Shown here piece after piece: positions 8,816-18,244 of a stretch of DNA of 64,000 nt. The DNA is from Bordetella genomosp. 11 (GTDB lineage: Bacteria; Pseudomonadota; Gammaproteobacteria; Burkholderiales; Burkholderiaceae_B). Position 1 is the first letter of the stretch, and each line of letters starts with the position of its first letter. Under the pieces are notes generated by a model, which worked only from the letters and a program-made list of their open reading frames with translations, made no database searches and was not told where the DNA came from. The translations under genes and the position numbers were made by a program. The DNA lies in contig NZ_NEVS01000001.1 of assembly GCF_002261215.1 (NCBI RefSeq), positions 434,001-498,000 of the forward strand, given 5' to 3'.

Positions 8816-9550
8816 TCACCCTGCAGATCGCAGCAACCGCATCGAAACGGAAAAGCTGTCCGCCGGATGCACGGTGACCGATGCTTCGACCATATCTCCG
8901 GCAGCGTCCAGATATCGGCGCACGATCTTCAAGGCCGGCGCGCCTTTCTCAATCCCCAGGGCCGCGGCAATTTGCGGTTCCCGCAACGTGAATGCCCGCA
9001 CTTCCTGATGGATTTCGGCAATATGCCGGTCGTACTTGGACTCGATAAGCGTGCTCACCAGGGTATTGGGCGAGTCCCGCACCCAGTCGCCAACCTCTTC
9101 ATACGCCGGATCCACATAGACGTCGGTCCATGCCATGGGCGCGCCATTGCGCTCGCCGTCCAGGCGTATGCTCGAAATACGCAGCCAGCGGTCGCCGTCC
9201 GCACAGCCGATGTCGCGCGCCACGTCGTCCGGCACGGCCAACTCCTGGACCGACTGCACGACGCGCAGATGTTCGGCGCCGAACTGCACGACGTCGTCCA
9301 CTGACGCCAGCGACGGTCGAAAGACCGGCCGCGGCCGGGTCGACTCCACGCGCGTGCCCACATTCTTGCGGCGCGAGACCAAGCCCAATTGCTGCAGTTC
9401 CTGCAGCGCGGCGCGGATGGTGTAGCGGCTGGCGCCGTACTGCTCGCACAGTTCGAACTCGGTGGGCAGCAGCGTGCCGACCGGATGCCGTCCACTGGTG
9501 ATGCCTGCGATCAGGTCTTTGGCGATGTCCGCCGAACTCTGTTTGTTCAT
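8816..9550 (-). CDS. GntR-family regulator with UTRA ligand domain (HutC subfamily)
   Basis: This 244-residue protein has an N-terminal GntR winged helix (HPVGTLLPTEFELCEQYGAS about residues 19-38, then RYTIRAALQELQQLGLVSRR) and a C-terminal UTRA domain (VRAFTLREPQIAAALGIEKG, LKIVRRYLD). UTRA domains bind small carboxylates or sugars and release the protein from DNA. I choose ATG 9550 over the upstream in-frame ATG at 9601 because 9601 lies inside the operator palindrome. The gene is divergent from the lyase-carrier pair and most likely represses that pair and itself through the two identical palindromes between them. Confidence 0.85.
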   Translation of the reverse strand: MNKQSSADIAKDLIAGITSGRHPVGTLLPTEFELCEQYGASRYTIRAALQELQQLGLVSRRKNVGTRVESTRPRPVFRPSLASVDDVVQFGAEHLRVVQSVQELAVPDDVARDIGCADGDRWLRISSIRLDGERNGAPMAWTDVYVDPAYEEVGDWVRDSPNTLVSTLIESKYDRHIAEIHQEVRAFTLREPQIAAALGIEKGAPALKIVRRYLDAAGDMVEASVTVHPADSFSVSMRLLRSAG

Positions 9551-9566
9551 GTGATAGCGTTGATTA

Positions 9567-9626
9567 AGGGTTAACCCTAGTTTTAAGTTATGTTCGAACA
9601 TATTCTAATCAGTATGTTCGAACATA
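9567..9626. promoter_or_regulatory. divergent operator region with three palindromes
   Basis: The gap between the GntR gene and the lyase gene holds two copies of the perfect 14-bp palindrome TATGTTCGAACATA at 9589-9602 and 9613-9626, centred 24 bp apart (a little over two helical turns). A third perfect palindrome AGGGTTAACCCT lies at 9567-9578. Two identical palindromes in a shared promoter fit binding of two GntR dimers. The assignment to this regulator is inferred from position. Confidence 0.75.
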
Positions 9627-9655
9627 TCCTAGCGCACTAGCCTAAAGTTAACACC

Positions 9656-11032
9656 ATGTCCCCATTTGCTCTCCCCGCCGCAAGCACAGTCGTCGATTCG
9701 ATCCTGTTCCGGGACGCCTTCGGCACCCGGGCGATGCGCGCCGTCTTCTCGGATGGCGCGCTGGTCCAGCGTTATATCGATGTGGAGATTGCCCTGGCCA
9801 AGGCGCAGGCCCGCACGGGCGTCATCCCGGCCGAGGCCGCGGAAACCATCGCGCGCGAATCGCGCATCGAGCGCATCGACTTCGACCACATGCGCGAAGA
9901 AACCGATATCGTCGGCTATCCCATCCTGCCCCTGGTCCACCAGTTGGTGGCGATGTGCGGCGAGGCCGGACGCTACATCCATTGGGGCGCGACCACCCAG
10001 GACATCATGGACACGGCGGTCGCGTTGCAGGTGCGCGATGCGCTGGACAGTATCGGCAACGACATCCGCGAACTGCGTGGCATCCTGGCAGGCCTGGCGA
10101 CCCGGCATCGCGATACCCCCATGGCCGGACGCACGCATTTGCAACAGGCCCTGCCGGTGACCTTCGGCTATAAGGTCGCGATCTGGCTGGCCATGTTCGA
10201 CCGCCATCAAGAGCGCCTGGCGCAGTTGCGTCCGCGCGTGGCCGTGGTCCAATTCGCCGGCGCGGCCGGTACGCTGGCATCCCTGGGTGACAAAGGCTTC
10301 GACGTGCAGCGCGAACTGGCCAGCGAGCTGGACCTGGGTGTGCCTGCCACGACGTGGCATGTGGCGCGCGACGGGTTTGCCGAGGCGGTCAACCTGCTGG
10401 CGATCATTACCGGTTCGCTCGGCAAGATCGCACTGGACATCATGATCATGGCGTCGACCGAGTTCGCCGAAGTGTACGAACCCTTCGTCAAGGGACGGGG
10501 CGCCAGCAGCACCATGCCGCAGAAGCGCAATCCCATTTCCAGCGAACTGATGCTGGCGGCGTCCAAGGCGGTGCGCCAGCATGCCGGGCTTATGGTGGAT
10601 GCCATGGTGCAGGATCTGGAGCGGGCGACCGGGCCCTGGCATGCGGAATGGATCGCCATTCCCGAGAGTTTCATCCTGACGGCGGGCGCCCTGCACCAGG
10701 CGAAGTTCGCGCTGGGGGGCCTGGTGGTCGACGAAGCCCGCATGAAAGCCAATCTGGGCATGTCCAATGGATTAATCGTGGCCGAGGCGGTAATGATGGG
10801 CATGGCGCCCTACATCGGCCGCCAACAAGCCCACGACGTCGTGTACGACGCCTGCCGCACGGTAAATGAAAAGGGCGGTACGTTGGCCGACGCCCTGGCC
10901 GCCCTGCCCGAGGTGACGCAGCACTTCGATCGTGCCGCCATCGAGCGCATGACCGACCCTGCCAATTATCTTGGCCTGGCACCCCAGATGGTGGATCGCG
11001 CCACCGCCTTATCCCAGCAATCTGTCGCCTAA
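9656..11032 (+). CDS. fumarase/aspartase-superfamily lyase (adenylosuccinate lyase / carboxymuconate cycloisomerase-like)
   Basis: This 458-residue enzyme has the superfamily signature GASSTMPQKRNP (about residues 280-291), the upstream HWGATTQDIMDT block with the acidic/basic catalytic loop, and TxxxGRTHLQQALPVTFGYK (RTHLQQA) as the second conserved region. The family eliminates or cycloisomerises succinyl-type substrates. The closest named groups are PurB-like and PcaB-like proteins, and sequence alone does not decide between them. Since it is followed within 28 bp by a dicarboxylate carrier and faces a UTRA regulator, a catabolic role releasing fumarate or handling a carboxylated aromatic derivative is more likely than purine synthesis. 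Its start lies 30 bp beyond the right-hand palindrome. Confidence 0.8.
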   Translation: MSPFALPAASTVVDSILFRDAFGTRAMRAVFSDGALVQRYIDVEIALAKAQARTGVIPAEAAETIARESRIERIDFDHMREETDIVGYPILPLVHQLVAMCGEAGRYIHWGATTQDIMDTAVALQVRDALDSIGNDIRELRGILAGLATRHRDTPMAGRTHLQQALPVTFGYKVAIWLAMFDRHQERLAQLRPRVAVVQFAGAAGTLASLGDKGFDVQRELASELDLGVPATTWHVARDGFAEAVNLLAIITGSLGKIALDIMIMASTEFAEVYEPFVKGRGASSTMPQKRNPISSELMLAASKAVRQHAGLMVDAMVQDLERATGPWHAEWIAIPESFILTAGALHQAKFALGGLVVDEARMKANLGMSNGLIVAEAVMMGMAPYIGRQQAHDVVYDACRTVNEKGGTLADALAALPEVTQHFDRAAIERMTDPANYLGLAPQMVDRATALSQQSVA

Positions 11033-11060
11033 GGCTGTGAGCCCGACGGAGGAAGACATC

Positions 11061-12467
11061 ATGCAGAACGAATCCATATCGAAACACGATGCCCAGGCGC
11101 GGTCCCCGCGCCAGCCCTGGTATCGCCGGCTGGGCATGCAGGTGCTGCTTGCGCTGGTGCTGGGCATCGTCGCGGGCTTTGCGTTTCCGCACGCCGCGTC
11201 GCAATTGAAGGTGCTGGGCGATCTATTCCTGTCCTTGATCAAGGCGGGCGTGGCGCCGCTGGTTTTCCTGACCATCGTGCACGGCATCGCATCGGCGGGC
11301 GACGCGCGCAGCGCGGGCCGGGTGGGCTGGCGCTCTCTCGTGTACTTCGAGGTGATTTCATCCATCGCGCTGGTGCTGGGCATGGCGGCGGGCAATCTGC
11401 TGCAAACCGGCAAGGGCATGGCGCACCTGGCGGCCGGCGCCGCGCCCGCTGTGGCGAAGGCGGCCGCGCCCCAGGGGTTCACCCAGTTCCTTATGCATAT
11501 CGTCCCGGACAACTTCGTGGGCGCCTTCGCCAAGGGCGAACTGCTGCAGGTGGTGGTGCTGGCGGTGATGGTGGGCATCGGCATTCTGGCCATTCCGGAA
11601 GACCGCCGCGCCAAGGTGAATGACGGCCTGAACACTATTTCCGAGGTGCTGTTCTCGTTCATCAATCTGGTGATGAAACTGGCTCCCATCGGTACGTTCG
11701 GCGCCGTTGCCTATTCGGTGGGAAGCAACGGTTCGGCGGTGCTGCTGGCGTTGGCCGAGCTGGTGCTTAGCTTCTACGCGGTGGTCATCCTGTTCATGGT
11801 GGTGGTGTTCGGGACGGTGTCGCGGCTGGCCGGCTTCAATTTCTGGCGCTTCCTGCGCTACATCAAGGACGAGATCCTGATCGTGCTGGGCACCGCTTCG
11901 TCCGAGAGCGCGTTGCCCGGCCTGCTGATCAAGTTGCAGCGCCTGGGCTGCGCCCAGCAAACCGTCGGCCTGGTGCTGCCTACCGGGTACGCGTTCAACC
12001 TTGACGGCACGTCCATCTTCATGGCGATGGGGGTGATGTTCATTTCGCACGCCTATGGGGTACCGCTGACGCTGGAGCACCAGTTTGGAATTCTGCTGCT
12101 GATGCTGCTGACGTCCAAGGGCGCGGCCACGGTGTCGGGTGGTTCGTTCGTCGTCTTCGCCGCTACGGTGACGACGACCGGCGTGTTGCCTGTGGAAGGG
12201 TTGGCGATCATCTTCGGGGTATACCGGTTCCTGTCGATGGCGATTGCGACCTGCAACACGATCGGCAATAGCGTGGCCACGGTAGTGGTCGCCAGGTGGT
12301 CGGGCACGTTCGATGCCTCGATCGCGCAACGCGAGCTTTACCCCGAGCGGTATCCCGAGGCGGAGATTCCGGCAGCGAAGTCGGTCGCTGTAGCGCGTCG
12401 CGACGGCCAGGCCAGTGGCGTCAGCCAGCCTGCCGGTATTGCGACCAGCCGCAGGGGGACCGTATAA
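11061..12467 (+). CDS. dicarboxylate/amino acid:cation symporter (DctA/GltP family)
   Basis: A 468-residue DAACS-family carrier with a leading amphipathic segment, about eight transmembrane helices and the two re-entrant signature regions: ASSESALPGLL (serine-rich hairpin loop) and LPTGYAFNLDGTSIFMAM. The family imports C4 dicarboxylates, glutamate or aspartate with Na+ or H+. The ATG at 11061 follows a GGAGGAAG ribosome site; the frame runs further upstream but overlaps the lyase gene. It is the second gene of the lyase operon and probably imports the substrate or re-imports a dicarboxylate product. The end (SGVSQPAGIATSRRG) is a long, low-complexity cytoplasmic tail. Confidence 0.85.
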   Translation: MQNESISKHDAQARSPRQPWYRRLGMQVLLALVLGIVAGFAFPHAASQLKVLGDLFLSLIKAGVAPLVFLTIVHGIASAGDARSAGRVGWRSLVYFEVISSIALVLGMAAGNLLQTGKGMAHLAAGAAPAVAKAAAPQGFTQFLMHIVPDNFVGAFAKGELLQVVVLAVMVGIGILAIPEDRRAKVNDGLNTISEVLFSFINLVMKLAPIGTFGAVAYSVGSNGSAVLLALAELVLSFYAVVILFMVVVFGTVSRLAGFNFWRFLRYIKDEILIVLGTASSESALPGLLIKLQRLGCAQQTVGLVLPTGYAFNLDGTSIFMAMGVMFISHAYGVPLTLEHQFGILLLMLLTSKGAATVSGGSFVVFAATVTTTGVLPVEGLAIIFGVYRFLSMAIATCNTIGNSVATVVVARWSGTFDASIAQRELYPERYPEAEIPAAKSVAVARRDGQASGVSQPAGIATSRRGTV

Positions 12468-12572
12468 GCTGGGCTGGGATTGGCGCAGCGATATTGCAAC
12501 TCTAGAGAATCCCCCGGCGAAGGGAGTGGACCGCGAATCTTCTAGATGTTTGAATTTTATGAAGATTTCTAG

Positions 12573-12657
12573 TGGTGCCCGGGGCCGGAATCGAACCGGC
12601 ACGCCTTGCGGCGGGGGATTTTGAGTCCCCTGCGTCTACCAATTTCACCACCCGGGC
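12573..12657 (-). tRNA. tRNA-Leu (anticodon CAA)
   Basis: Read on the minus strand, the sequence begins GCCCGGGTGGTGAAATTGG and ends CCCGGGCACCA, with a closed 7-bp acceptor stem and an encoded CCA. The anticodon stem GGGGA/TCCCC encloses the loop CTCAAAA, giving anticodon CAA, which reads UUG. A long variable arm (CGCCGCAAGGCG) and the T-loop GGTTCGATTCC are present. The size of 85 nt fits a type II leucine tRNA. Confidence 0.95.
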
Positions 12658-12769
12658 AGGTCGTGCGCTGGCGTTTGTTCGGTCTGGCCCTGCTCCCCGC
12701 AAAGGGATAAGGCTACCGGCACCTGACCCAGGGAGGGGCAGGCAAACGCCGCGTGGCGGAAAGGTCGGC

Positions 12770-12775
12770 ATTATA
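12770..12775 (-). promoter_or_regulatory. -10 box for tRNA-Leu
   Basis: On the minus strand this is a perfect TATAAT about 112 bp upstream of the mature tRNA 5' end. I see no good -35 hexamer at 16-18 bp. It lies just left of, and divergent from, the htpG heat-shock promoter. Confidence 0.45.
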
Positions 12776-12780
12776 GCCCA

Positions 12781-12809
12781 CTTGATAAACCGGTTCCCGC
12801 CCCCATGTT
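12781..12809 (+). promoter_or_regulatory. sigma-32 (RpoH) heat-shock promoter of htpG
   Basis: CTTGATA at 12781-12787 and CCCCATGTT at 12801-12809 match the RpoH consensus (CTTGAAA, 13-15 bp, CCCCATnT) with a 13-bp spacer. Transcription would start near 12816, leaving a leader of about 85 nt before the htpG ATG. The match in front of a classical heat-shock gene makes this convincing. Confidence 0.75.
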
Positions 12810-12901
12810 CTGGCGGGTCGGCCGCCCTGTGCGTGCCGGTCCCGGCCCGGCGGCCGCCCCAGGCGCCGCCATCCTACCAACGCAGACACCAAGATTTCGA
12901 C

Positions 12902-14809
12902 ATGAGCGAAACCGCATCCCATTCCGCATCGGAAACCCTGGGTTTCCAGGCAGAGGTCAAGCAGCTGCTGCACCTCATGATCCACTCCCTGTACAGCAAC
13001 AAGGAAATCTTCCTGCGCGAACTGGTTTCGAACGCATCCGATGCCTGCGACAAGCTGCGCTTCGAGGCGATCGATAACCCCTCGCTGATGGAAGGGGACC
13101 CGGAGCTGGGCATCCAGGTGGATTACGACAAGGCGGCGCGCACGATCACCATCTCGGACAACGGCATCGGCCTGACCCGCGAAGAGGCTGTCGCCAACCT
13201 GGGCACGATCGCCCGCTCCGGCACCCGCGAATTCTTCGCCAAGCTGACCGGCGATAAGCAAAAGGACGCGCAGCTGATCGGCCAGTTCGGCGTCGGTTTC
13301 TATTCGTCCTTCATCGTGGCCGATAAGGTCACGGTGGTCAGCCGCCGTGCCGGGGTGCCGGCGGACCAGGCGGTGCGCTGGGAGTCGGATGGACAGGGCG
13401 AGTTCACGGTGGCGCAGGCGGAGAAGGCCGGGCGCGGCACCGATGTGACGCTGCATCTGCGCGCCGACGAAGACGAATTGCTCAGCGGCTGGAAGCTGCG
13501 GGAGATCCTGCGCCGATATTCCGACCACATTTCGCTGCCCATCCGCATGGCCAAGGAAGAGTGGGACGCGGAGAAGGGAGAGCAGGTCCGCAAGGATGAG
13601 CTGGAAACGGTCAACCAGGCGAATGCGCTGTGGACGCGGTCCAGGAACGACATCACGGAAGAGCAGTACCGCGAGTTCTACAAGCACGTCGCCCATGACT
13701 ATGACGATCCCATGGCGTGGACGCACAACCGTGTGGAGGGGCGCAGCGAATACACCCAGCTGCTGTATATCCCCAAGCACGCGCCCATGGATATGTGGGA
13801 CCGCGATGCGCGCCGCGGCGTGAAGCTGTACGTCAAGCGCGTGTTCATCATGGACGATGCCGAGCAGCTGTTGCCGATGTACCTGCGCTTTGTGCGCGGG
13901 GTGATCGACTCGGCGGATCTGCCGCTGAACGTGTCGCGCGAGATCCTGCAGGAAAGCCGCGACGTGCGCGCGATCCGCGAAGGTTCCTCCAAGCGCGTGC
14001 TGTCGCTGCTGGAAGACCTGGCGGAGAACCGCAAGGAGGACTACGCGCTGTTCTGGCAGGAGTTCGGCAAGGTGCTGAAGGAAGGCACCGGCGAGGACGT
14101 CGCCAACCAGGAGCGCATCGCCAAGCTGTTGCGCTTCGCGTCCACGCACAACGAGGACGGCGTAGAGAACGTTTCCTTCGCCGATTATGTGTCGCGCATG
14201 AAGGAAGGCCAGGACAAGATCTACTACGTCACGGCGGAAACCTATGCCGCGGCCAAGAATAGTCCGCACCTGGAGATCTTCCGCAAGAAGGGTATCGAGG
14301 TCCTGCTGCTGTCCGACCGCGTCGATGAGTGGATGTTGTCTTACCTGCGCGAGTTCGACGGCAAGTCGCTGGTGTCGGTGGCCAAGGGCGGCCTGGACCT
14401 GGACGCGCTGGCCGACGAGGAAGAAAAGAAGCGTCAGGCCGAGGTGCAGGAGTCGTTCAAGCCGCTGGTCGAACGCCTGAAGAGCGCGCTGGACGACAAG
14501 GTGGCCGACGTGCGCGTCACGCTGCGCCTGGTGGATTCGCCGGCGTGCATCGTGGTGGGGCAGAACGAGCTCAGCCCCAACCTGCTGCGCATGCTGAAGG
14601 CCGCGGGGCAGGAAGCGCCTTCGGTCAAGCCCACGCTGGAGATCAATCCGGAACACGGCCTGGTGGGACGCTTGCGCGATGCGGCCGACGAGGACTTCAA
14701 CGATTGGGCGCAGCTGCTGCTGGATCAGGCCATGCTGGCGGAAGGCGGGCAACTGGCCGATCCCTCCGCGTTCGTGAAGCGTATGAATGCGCTGCTCTTG
14801 AAGGCGTAA
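12902..14809 (+). CDS. htpG: molecular chaperone HtpG (Hsp90)
   Basis: The 635-residue product is a full-length bacterial Hsp90. The N-terminal GHKL ATPase has [20 protein letters not shown] with the catalytic Glu, [19 protein letters not shown] and the lid/[12 protein letters not shown] region; the middle domain has [13 protein letters not shown], with the Arg that senses ATP; a C-terminal dimerisation domain ends at LLLKA. It is a cytoplasmic ATP-dependent chaperone for partly folded clients. I start at ATG 12902 ([16 protein letters not shown]); the longer open frame crosses the tRNA-Leu gene and is an artefact. Regulation is probably through the sigma-32 promoter upstream, and transcription ends at the hairpin at 14918-14955. 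Confidence 0.97.
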   Translation: MSETASHSASETLGFQAEVKQLLHLMIHSLYSNKEIFLRELVSNASDACDKLRFEAIDNPSLMEGDPELGIQVDYDKAARTITISDNGIGLTREEAVANLGTIARSGTREFFAKLTGDKQKDAQLIGQFGVGFYSSFIVADKVTVVSRRAGVPADQAVRWESDGQGEFTVAQAEKAGRGTDVTLHLRADEDELLSGWKLREILRRYSDHISLPIRMAKEEWDAEKGEQVRKDELETVNQANALWTRSRNDITEEQYREFYKHVAHDYDDPMAWTHNRVEGRSEYTQLLYIPKHAPMDMWDRDARRGVKLYVKRVFIMDDAEQLLPMYLRFVRGVIDSADLPLNVSREILQESRDVRAIREGSSKRVLSLLEDLAENRKEDYALFWQEFGKVLKEGTGEDVANQERIAKLLRFASTHNEDGVENVSFADYVSRMKEGQDKIYYVTAETYAAAKNSPHLEIFRKKGIEVLLLSDRVDEWMLSYLREFDGKSLVSVAKGGLDLDALADEEEKKRQAEVQESFKPLVERLKSALDDKVADVRVTLRLVDSPACIVVGQNELSPNLLRMLKAAGQEAPSVKPTLEINPEHGLVGRLRDAADEDFNDWAQLLLDQAMLAEGGQLADPSAFVKRMNALLLKA

Positions 14810-14917
14810 GGACCGGTCATCCGGCAGGCCCCGGGCGCGCATATGCACGCCGCCCGGGATGGCCATGCCGAGTGGAGCAAGGTCGAACCCGGCCAGCCCT
14901 TTGGGTAGGCGGGAACG

Positions 14918-14955
14918 AAAAAGGCGGGTCGCCGAAGGGCGATCCGCCTTTTTTT
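14918..14955. terminator. bidirectional intrinsic terminator between htpG and the dgo operon
   Basis: AAAAA, GGCGGGTCGCC, a GAA loop, GGGCGATCCGCC and TTTTTTT form an 11-bp G+C-rich stem with a T-run on both strands. It can end htpG transcripts on the plus strand and the galactonate operon on the minus strand; the last dgo-operon gene stops only 21 bp to its right. Confidence 0.9.
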
Positions 14956-14976
14956 ATGCGCCGGTATATGGTTGGC

Positions 14977-16284
14977 TTACATCTCGATCCGCTCCACCTT
15001 GCCCACCAGCAGGATGTACGACAGCGCGCCCAGCAATGCCAGCGAGGCCACGTAGACGATCGCCGGGGCGAAGTTGTCCTGGGTGACGAGGTAGCCGATC
15101 ACAATGGGCGTGCAGATGGACGAGAGGTTGCCGACGAAGTTGAATACGCCGCCCGTCAGTCCCAGCAATCGCACGGGGGCCAGCGTGGACACCAGCGACC
15201 AGGTGATGGAAGCGAGCCCGTTGCCAAAGAAGGCCAGCGCCAGGAAGAAGATGACCCACGACGTGGAATCGGTGTAGTTCGCGCCTATCATCGCCGTGGA
15301 AATCAGCAGGCCCAGGATGATGGGCAGCTTGCGCGCCAGGCCGACCGTGGCGCCGCGGCGGATCAGCCAGTCCGACAATACGCCGGAGCACAGTACGCCG
15401 ATGAACGCCGCCAGGAAAGGCACGGATGCCAGGAAGCCGGACTTGATGAAATCCATCCCGCGGTACTTCACCAGATACGTGGGAAACCACGTCAGGAAGA
15501 ACCACAAGGTGGAGGTCAGGCAGAATTGGCCCAGGTAGACGCCCCACAGCTTGCGCCGCGACATGACCAGTCCCAGGTCGGCCCAGGCGAACGGCGTTTT
15601 CTTTTCCGTCACGCGGCGTTCCAGGTCCACCACGCCGCCGCCCTGGCGGATGAGTTCGATCTCTGCTTCGTTGGCGCCGCGGAACTGCCGCGGCTCGCGG
15701 TAGACCATGAACCACAGCACGCCCCAGACGATGCCCAGCAAGCCCGTGCTCACGAACACCATGTGCCAGCCATAGCGATGCTGCAGCCAGGCCAGGACCG
15801 GGGTCAGGAACGCCAGGCCGACGAACTGGCCGGACGTGTAAAAGCCGATGGCCGTGGCGCGCTCGCGTTCCGGGAACCAGGTCGTGACGACACGGTTGTT
15901 GATGGGATAGGCCGGCGCCTCCAGCGCGCCGACGGCCAGGCGCAGCACGAACAGGGCGACGAAGCTGCCGGCGAAGCCCATGAAGAAGGTGGCGGCGGAC
16001 CACAGGATCAGGGCGACGGCGTACAGCACCCGCGGCGCCACGCGGTCGACCAGCCAGCCTCCCGGGATCTGCATGGCCGCGTAGGTCCAGCCGAAGGCCG
16101 ACAGGATCAGCCCTTCATGCACGGTATCCAGGCCGAACTCGTCCTTGAGCGCCGGCGCGGCGATGGAAAGGTTGCTGCGGTCCAGGTAGTTGATCACCAC
16201 GGTGATGAACAGCATCACCATGATCAGGTAGCGGCTTCGGGTGGCCTGTGCGCCGGGCAGGGCGCCGGTGTGTGCGGTGGGCAC
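14977..16284 (-). CDS. MFS transporter, anion:cation symporter family (D-galactonate transporter-like)
   Basis: A 435-residue, 12-helix carrier. INYLDRSNLSIAAPALKDEF at the first helix and YTSGQFVGLAFLTP are typical of the ACS family that includes DgoT, GudP and GarP, which import hexonates and hexarates with protons. As the last gene of the dgo operon, downstream of dgoD, it very likely imports D-galactonate or a related sugar acid. A 121-bp gap separates it from dgoD. It is followed by the bidirectional terminator. I leave the symbol empty because ACS carriers for different sugar acids are hard to tell apart. Confidence 0.85.
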   Translation of the reverse strand: MPTAHTGALPGAQATRSRYLIMVMLFITVVINYLDRSNLSIAAPALKDEFGLDTVHEGLILSAFGWTYAAMQIPGGWLVDRVAPRVLYAVALILWSAATFFMGFAGSFVALFVLRLAVGALEAPAYPINNRVVTTWFPERERATAIGFYTSGQFVGLAFLTPVLAWLQHRYGWHMVFVSTGLLGIVWGVLWFMVYREPRQFRGANEAEIELIRQGGGVVDLERRVTEKKTPFAWADLGLVMSRRKLWGVYLGQFCLTSTLWFFLTWFPTYLVKYRGMDFIKSGFLASVPFLAAFIGVLCSGVLSDWLIRRGATVGLARKLPIILGLLISTAMIGANYTDSTSWVIFFLALAFFGNGLASITWSLVSTLAPVRLLGLTGGVFNFVGNLSSICTPIVIGYLVTQDNFAPAIVYVASLALLGALSYILLVGKVERIEM

Positions 16285-16405
16285 GGTGGTCTCCTGTTGT
16301 TTCTGCTTTATGGCTCATGCCGTGCGTTCGATGCTTGCACTGGCGATGGATCTTTTCGGGTAGTGGGCTTATCGGCGGGCAGAGGCGCATGAACGATGCG
16401 CGGGC

Positions 16406-17554
16406 TTACCATTCGGCGAAGCTGCCGTCCTTGTGGCGCCACACCGGGTTGCGCCAGCGATGTCCGACCGCGGCGCGTTCCTTGACGTACTCTTCGTTCA
16501 CCTCGATGCCCAGGCCCGGACCCTGCGGTATCGCGACCATGCCATCGCGATATGCGAAGACTTCGCGGTTGCTGATGTAGTCCAGCAGGTCGTTGGCGGC
16601 GTTGTAGTGGATGCCCAGGCTTTGTTCCTGGATGAAGGCGTTGTAGCAGCCGGCGTCGATCTGCAGGCAGGTTGCCAGGGCGATGGGGCCCAGCGGGCAG
16701 TGCAGCGCCAGGGCGACGTCGTAGGCCTCGGCCATGGCGGCGATCTTGCGCGTTTCGGTGATGCCGCCGGCGTGCGAAGGATCCGGCTGGATGATGTCGA
16801 CGTAGCCTTCCGACAGGATGCGCTTGAAATCCCAGCGCGAGAACAGCCGTTCGCCCAGGGCGATGGGGGTCGAGGACAACGGTGCCAATTCCTTCAGCGC
16901 TTCGTAGTGTTCGCTAAGCACCGGCTCTTCGATGAACATCAGTTTGTAGGGCTCCAGTTCCTTGATCAGGACCTTGGCCATGGGTTTGTGCACGCGCCCG
17001 TGGAAATCCACGCCGATGCCGACGTCCGGCCCGACCGCATCGCGCACCGCGGCGACGTTTTCCAGGCACTTGCGTACCTTGTCGTGCGAGTCGATGTATT
17101 GCAGTTCTTCCGTGCCGTTCATCTTGACGGCGGTGAAGCCGCGCTCGACGGCGGCCTTGGCGGCCGCCGCGGTATCGGCGGGGCGATCGCCGCCTATCCA
17201 GGAATACACGCGGATGCGATCGCGCACGTTGCCGCCCAGCAGCTGGGATACCGGCACGCCGAGCGCGCGGCCCTTGATATCCCACAGCGCCTGGTCGATG
17301 CCTGCCAGCGCGCTCATGTGAATGGCGCCGCCGCGATAGAAGCCGCCGCGGTACAGGACGGTCCAGTGGTCTTCGATGTTGCGGGGATCCTTGCCGACCA
17401 GGTAGTCCGACAATTCCTCGACGGCCGCCGCCACGCTATGTGCGCGGCCTTCCACGACGGGCTCGCCCCAGCCGGCGATGCCTTCGTCGGTTTCGATCTT
17501 CAGGAAGCACCAGCGGGGCGGAACGATATAAGTGGTGAGTTTGGTGATCTTCAT
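16406..17554 (-). CDS. dgoD: D-galactonate dehydratase
   Basis: The 382-residue product has the same length as E. coli DgoD and keeps its residues at matching positions: metal ligands Asp183 (GVDFHG), Glu209 (FIEEP) and Glu235 (LGER), and catalytic His185 and His285 (LALHCPLGP). It belongs to the mandelate racemase branch of the enolase superfamily and dehydrates D-galactonate to 2-keto-3-deoxygalactonate. The ATG at 17554 overlaps the TGA of dgoA (ATGA), so the two are translationally coupled. The flanking aldolase and kinase genes confirm the pathway. Confidence 0.95.
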   Translation of the reverse strand: MKITKLTTYIVPPRWCFLKIETDEGIAGWGEPVVEGRAHSVAAAVEELSDYLVGKDPRNIEDHWTVLYRGGFYRGGAIHMSALAGIDQALWDIKGRALGVPVSQLLGGNVRDRIRVYSWIGGDRPADTAAAAKAAVERGFTAVKMNGTEELQYIDSHDKVRKCLENVAAVRDAVGPDVGIGVDFHGRVHKPMAKVLIKELEPYKLMFIEEPVLSEHYEALKELAPLSSTPIALGERLFSRWDFKRILSEGYVDIIQPDPSHAGGITETRKIAAMAEAYDVALALHCPLGPIALATCLQIDAGCYNAFIQEQSLGIHYNAANDLLDYISNREVFAYRDGMVAIPQGPGLGIEVNEEYVKERAAVGHRWRNPVWRHKDGSFAEW

Positions 17555-18225
17555 GCTTGCTGTCCGGTTTGGGGATAGGCCTTGCGCCACGCCGCCACGA
17601 AGTCGCGCGCGTGGCTGGCAACCTCGTCGGCCTTCATGCCGGGTTTATAGAGGGCGGAACCCAGGCCGAAGCCGGTCGCGCCCGCCTGGGCATATTCCGC
17701 GATGCGCGCGGGGGTGATGCCGCCCACGGGCACCAGCGGAATGGCAGGGGGAATGACCGCGCGCCAGGCCTTCACCACGGCGGGGCCCAGTTGTTCGGCG
17801 GGGAACATCTTCAGCACGTCCGCGCCGGCCGCCAGGGCGGCGAAGGCCTCGGTCGGCGTGGCCACGCCGGGGCAGCAGGCCATCAGGGCTGCCTTCGCGG
17901 CGCGGATGACGTGGGGATCGCTGTGCGGCATGACGACGATCTCGCCGCCGGCCCTGACGATGTCCGGGCAGATGGCGGGATCGAGCACCGTGCCGGCGCC
18001 GATCATGCAGTCCAGCGGCAGCGCCTGCCGCAGGTTGCGGATGCTGGCCAGGGGTTCGGGTGAATTGAGCGGGACTTCGATGATGCGGAAGCCCGCGCGG
18101 TAGAGGGCGTCGCCGACGGCTTCGGCCTCGGCGGGCTTGATACCGCGCAGGATGGCGATCAATCCGCAGTCGGCCATCGCGGTTTGCAAAGGCGACCGCG
18201 CGCCAGGGGAGGGAACTGGGGGCAT
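17551..18225 (-). CDS. dgoA: 2-dehydro-3-deoxy-6-phosphogalactonate aldolase
   Basis: The 224-residue class I aldolase of the KDPG/KDPGal family has the Schiff-base Lys139 in [12 protein letters not shown], Glu50 in [12 protein letters not shown], and the IGAGTVLDP strand. NSPEP, in place of the TLRT seen in KDPG aldolase, marks the galactonate branch. It splits 2-keto-3-deoxy-6-phosphogalactonate into pyruvate and glyceraldehyde-3-phosphate. In E. coli, dgoA lies in the same order between kinase and dehydratase. ATG 18225 has an AAGGAA ribosome site; a longer frame to 18441 reads through dgoK sequence and is rejected. Confidence 0.93.
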   Translation of the reverse strand: MPPVPSPGARSPLQTAMADCGLIAILRGIKPAEAEAVGDALYRAGFRIIEVPLNSPEPLASIRNLRQALPLDCMIGAGTVLDPAICPDIVRAGGEIVVMPHSDPHVIRAAKAALMACCPGVATPTEAFAALAAGADVLKMFPAEQLGPAVVKAWRAVIPPAIPLVPVGGITPARIAEYAQAGATGFGLGSALYKPGMKADEVASHARDFVAAWRKAYPQTGQQA

Positions 18226-18244
18226 GGCGATTCCTTGTTGCGTG

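Noticed and set aside
12572..12901. Open frame extending htpG upstream by 110 codons
   Set aside because: It reads through the tRNA-Leu gene (the [23 protein letters not shown] peptide is a well-known tRNA artefact) and the heat-shock promoter; the conserved HtpG start is at 12902.
12713..14866. 717-codon minus-strand frame opposite htpG
   Set aside because: Rich in His/Gln/Arg/Leu, the usual shadow of a high-G+C gene on the other strand; no domain.
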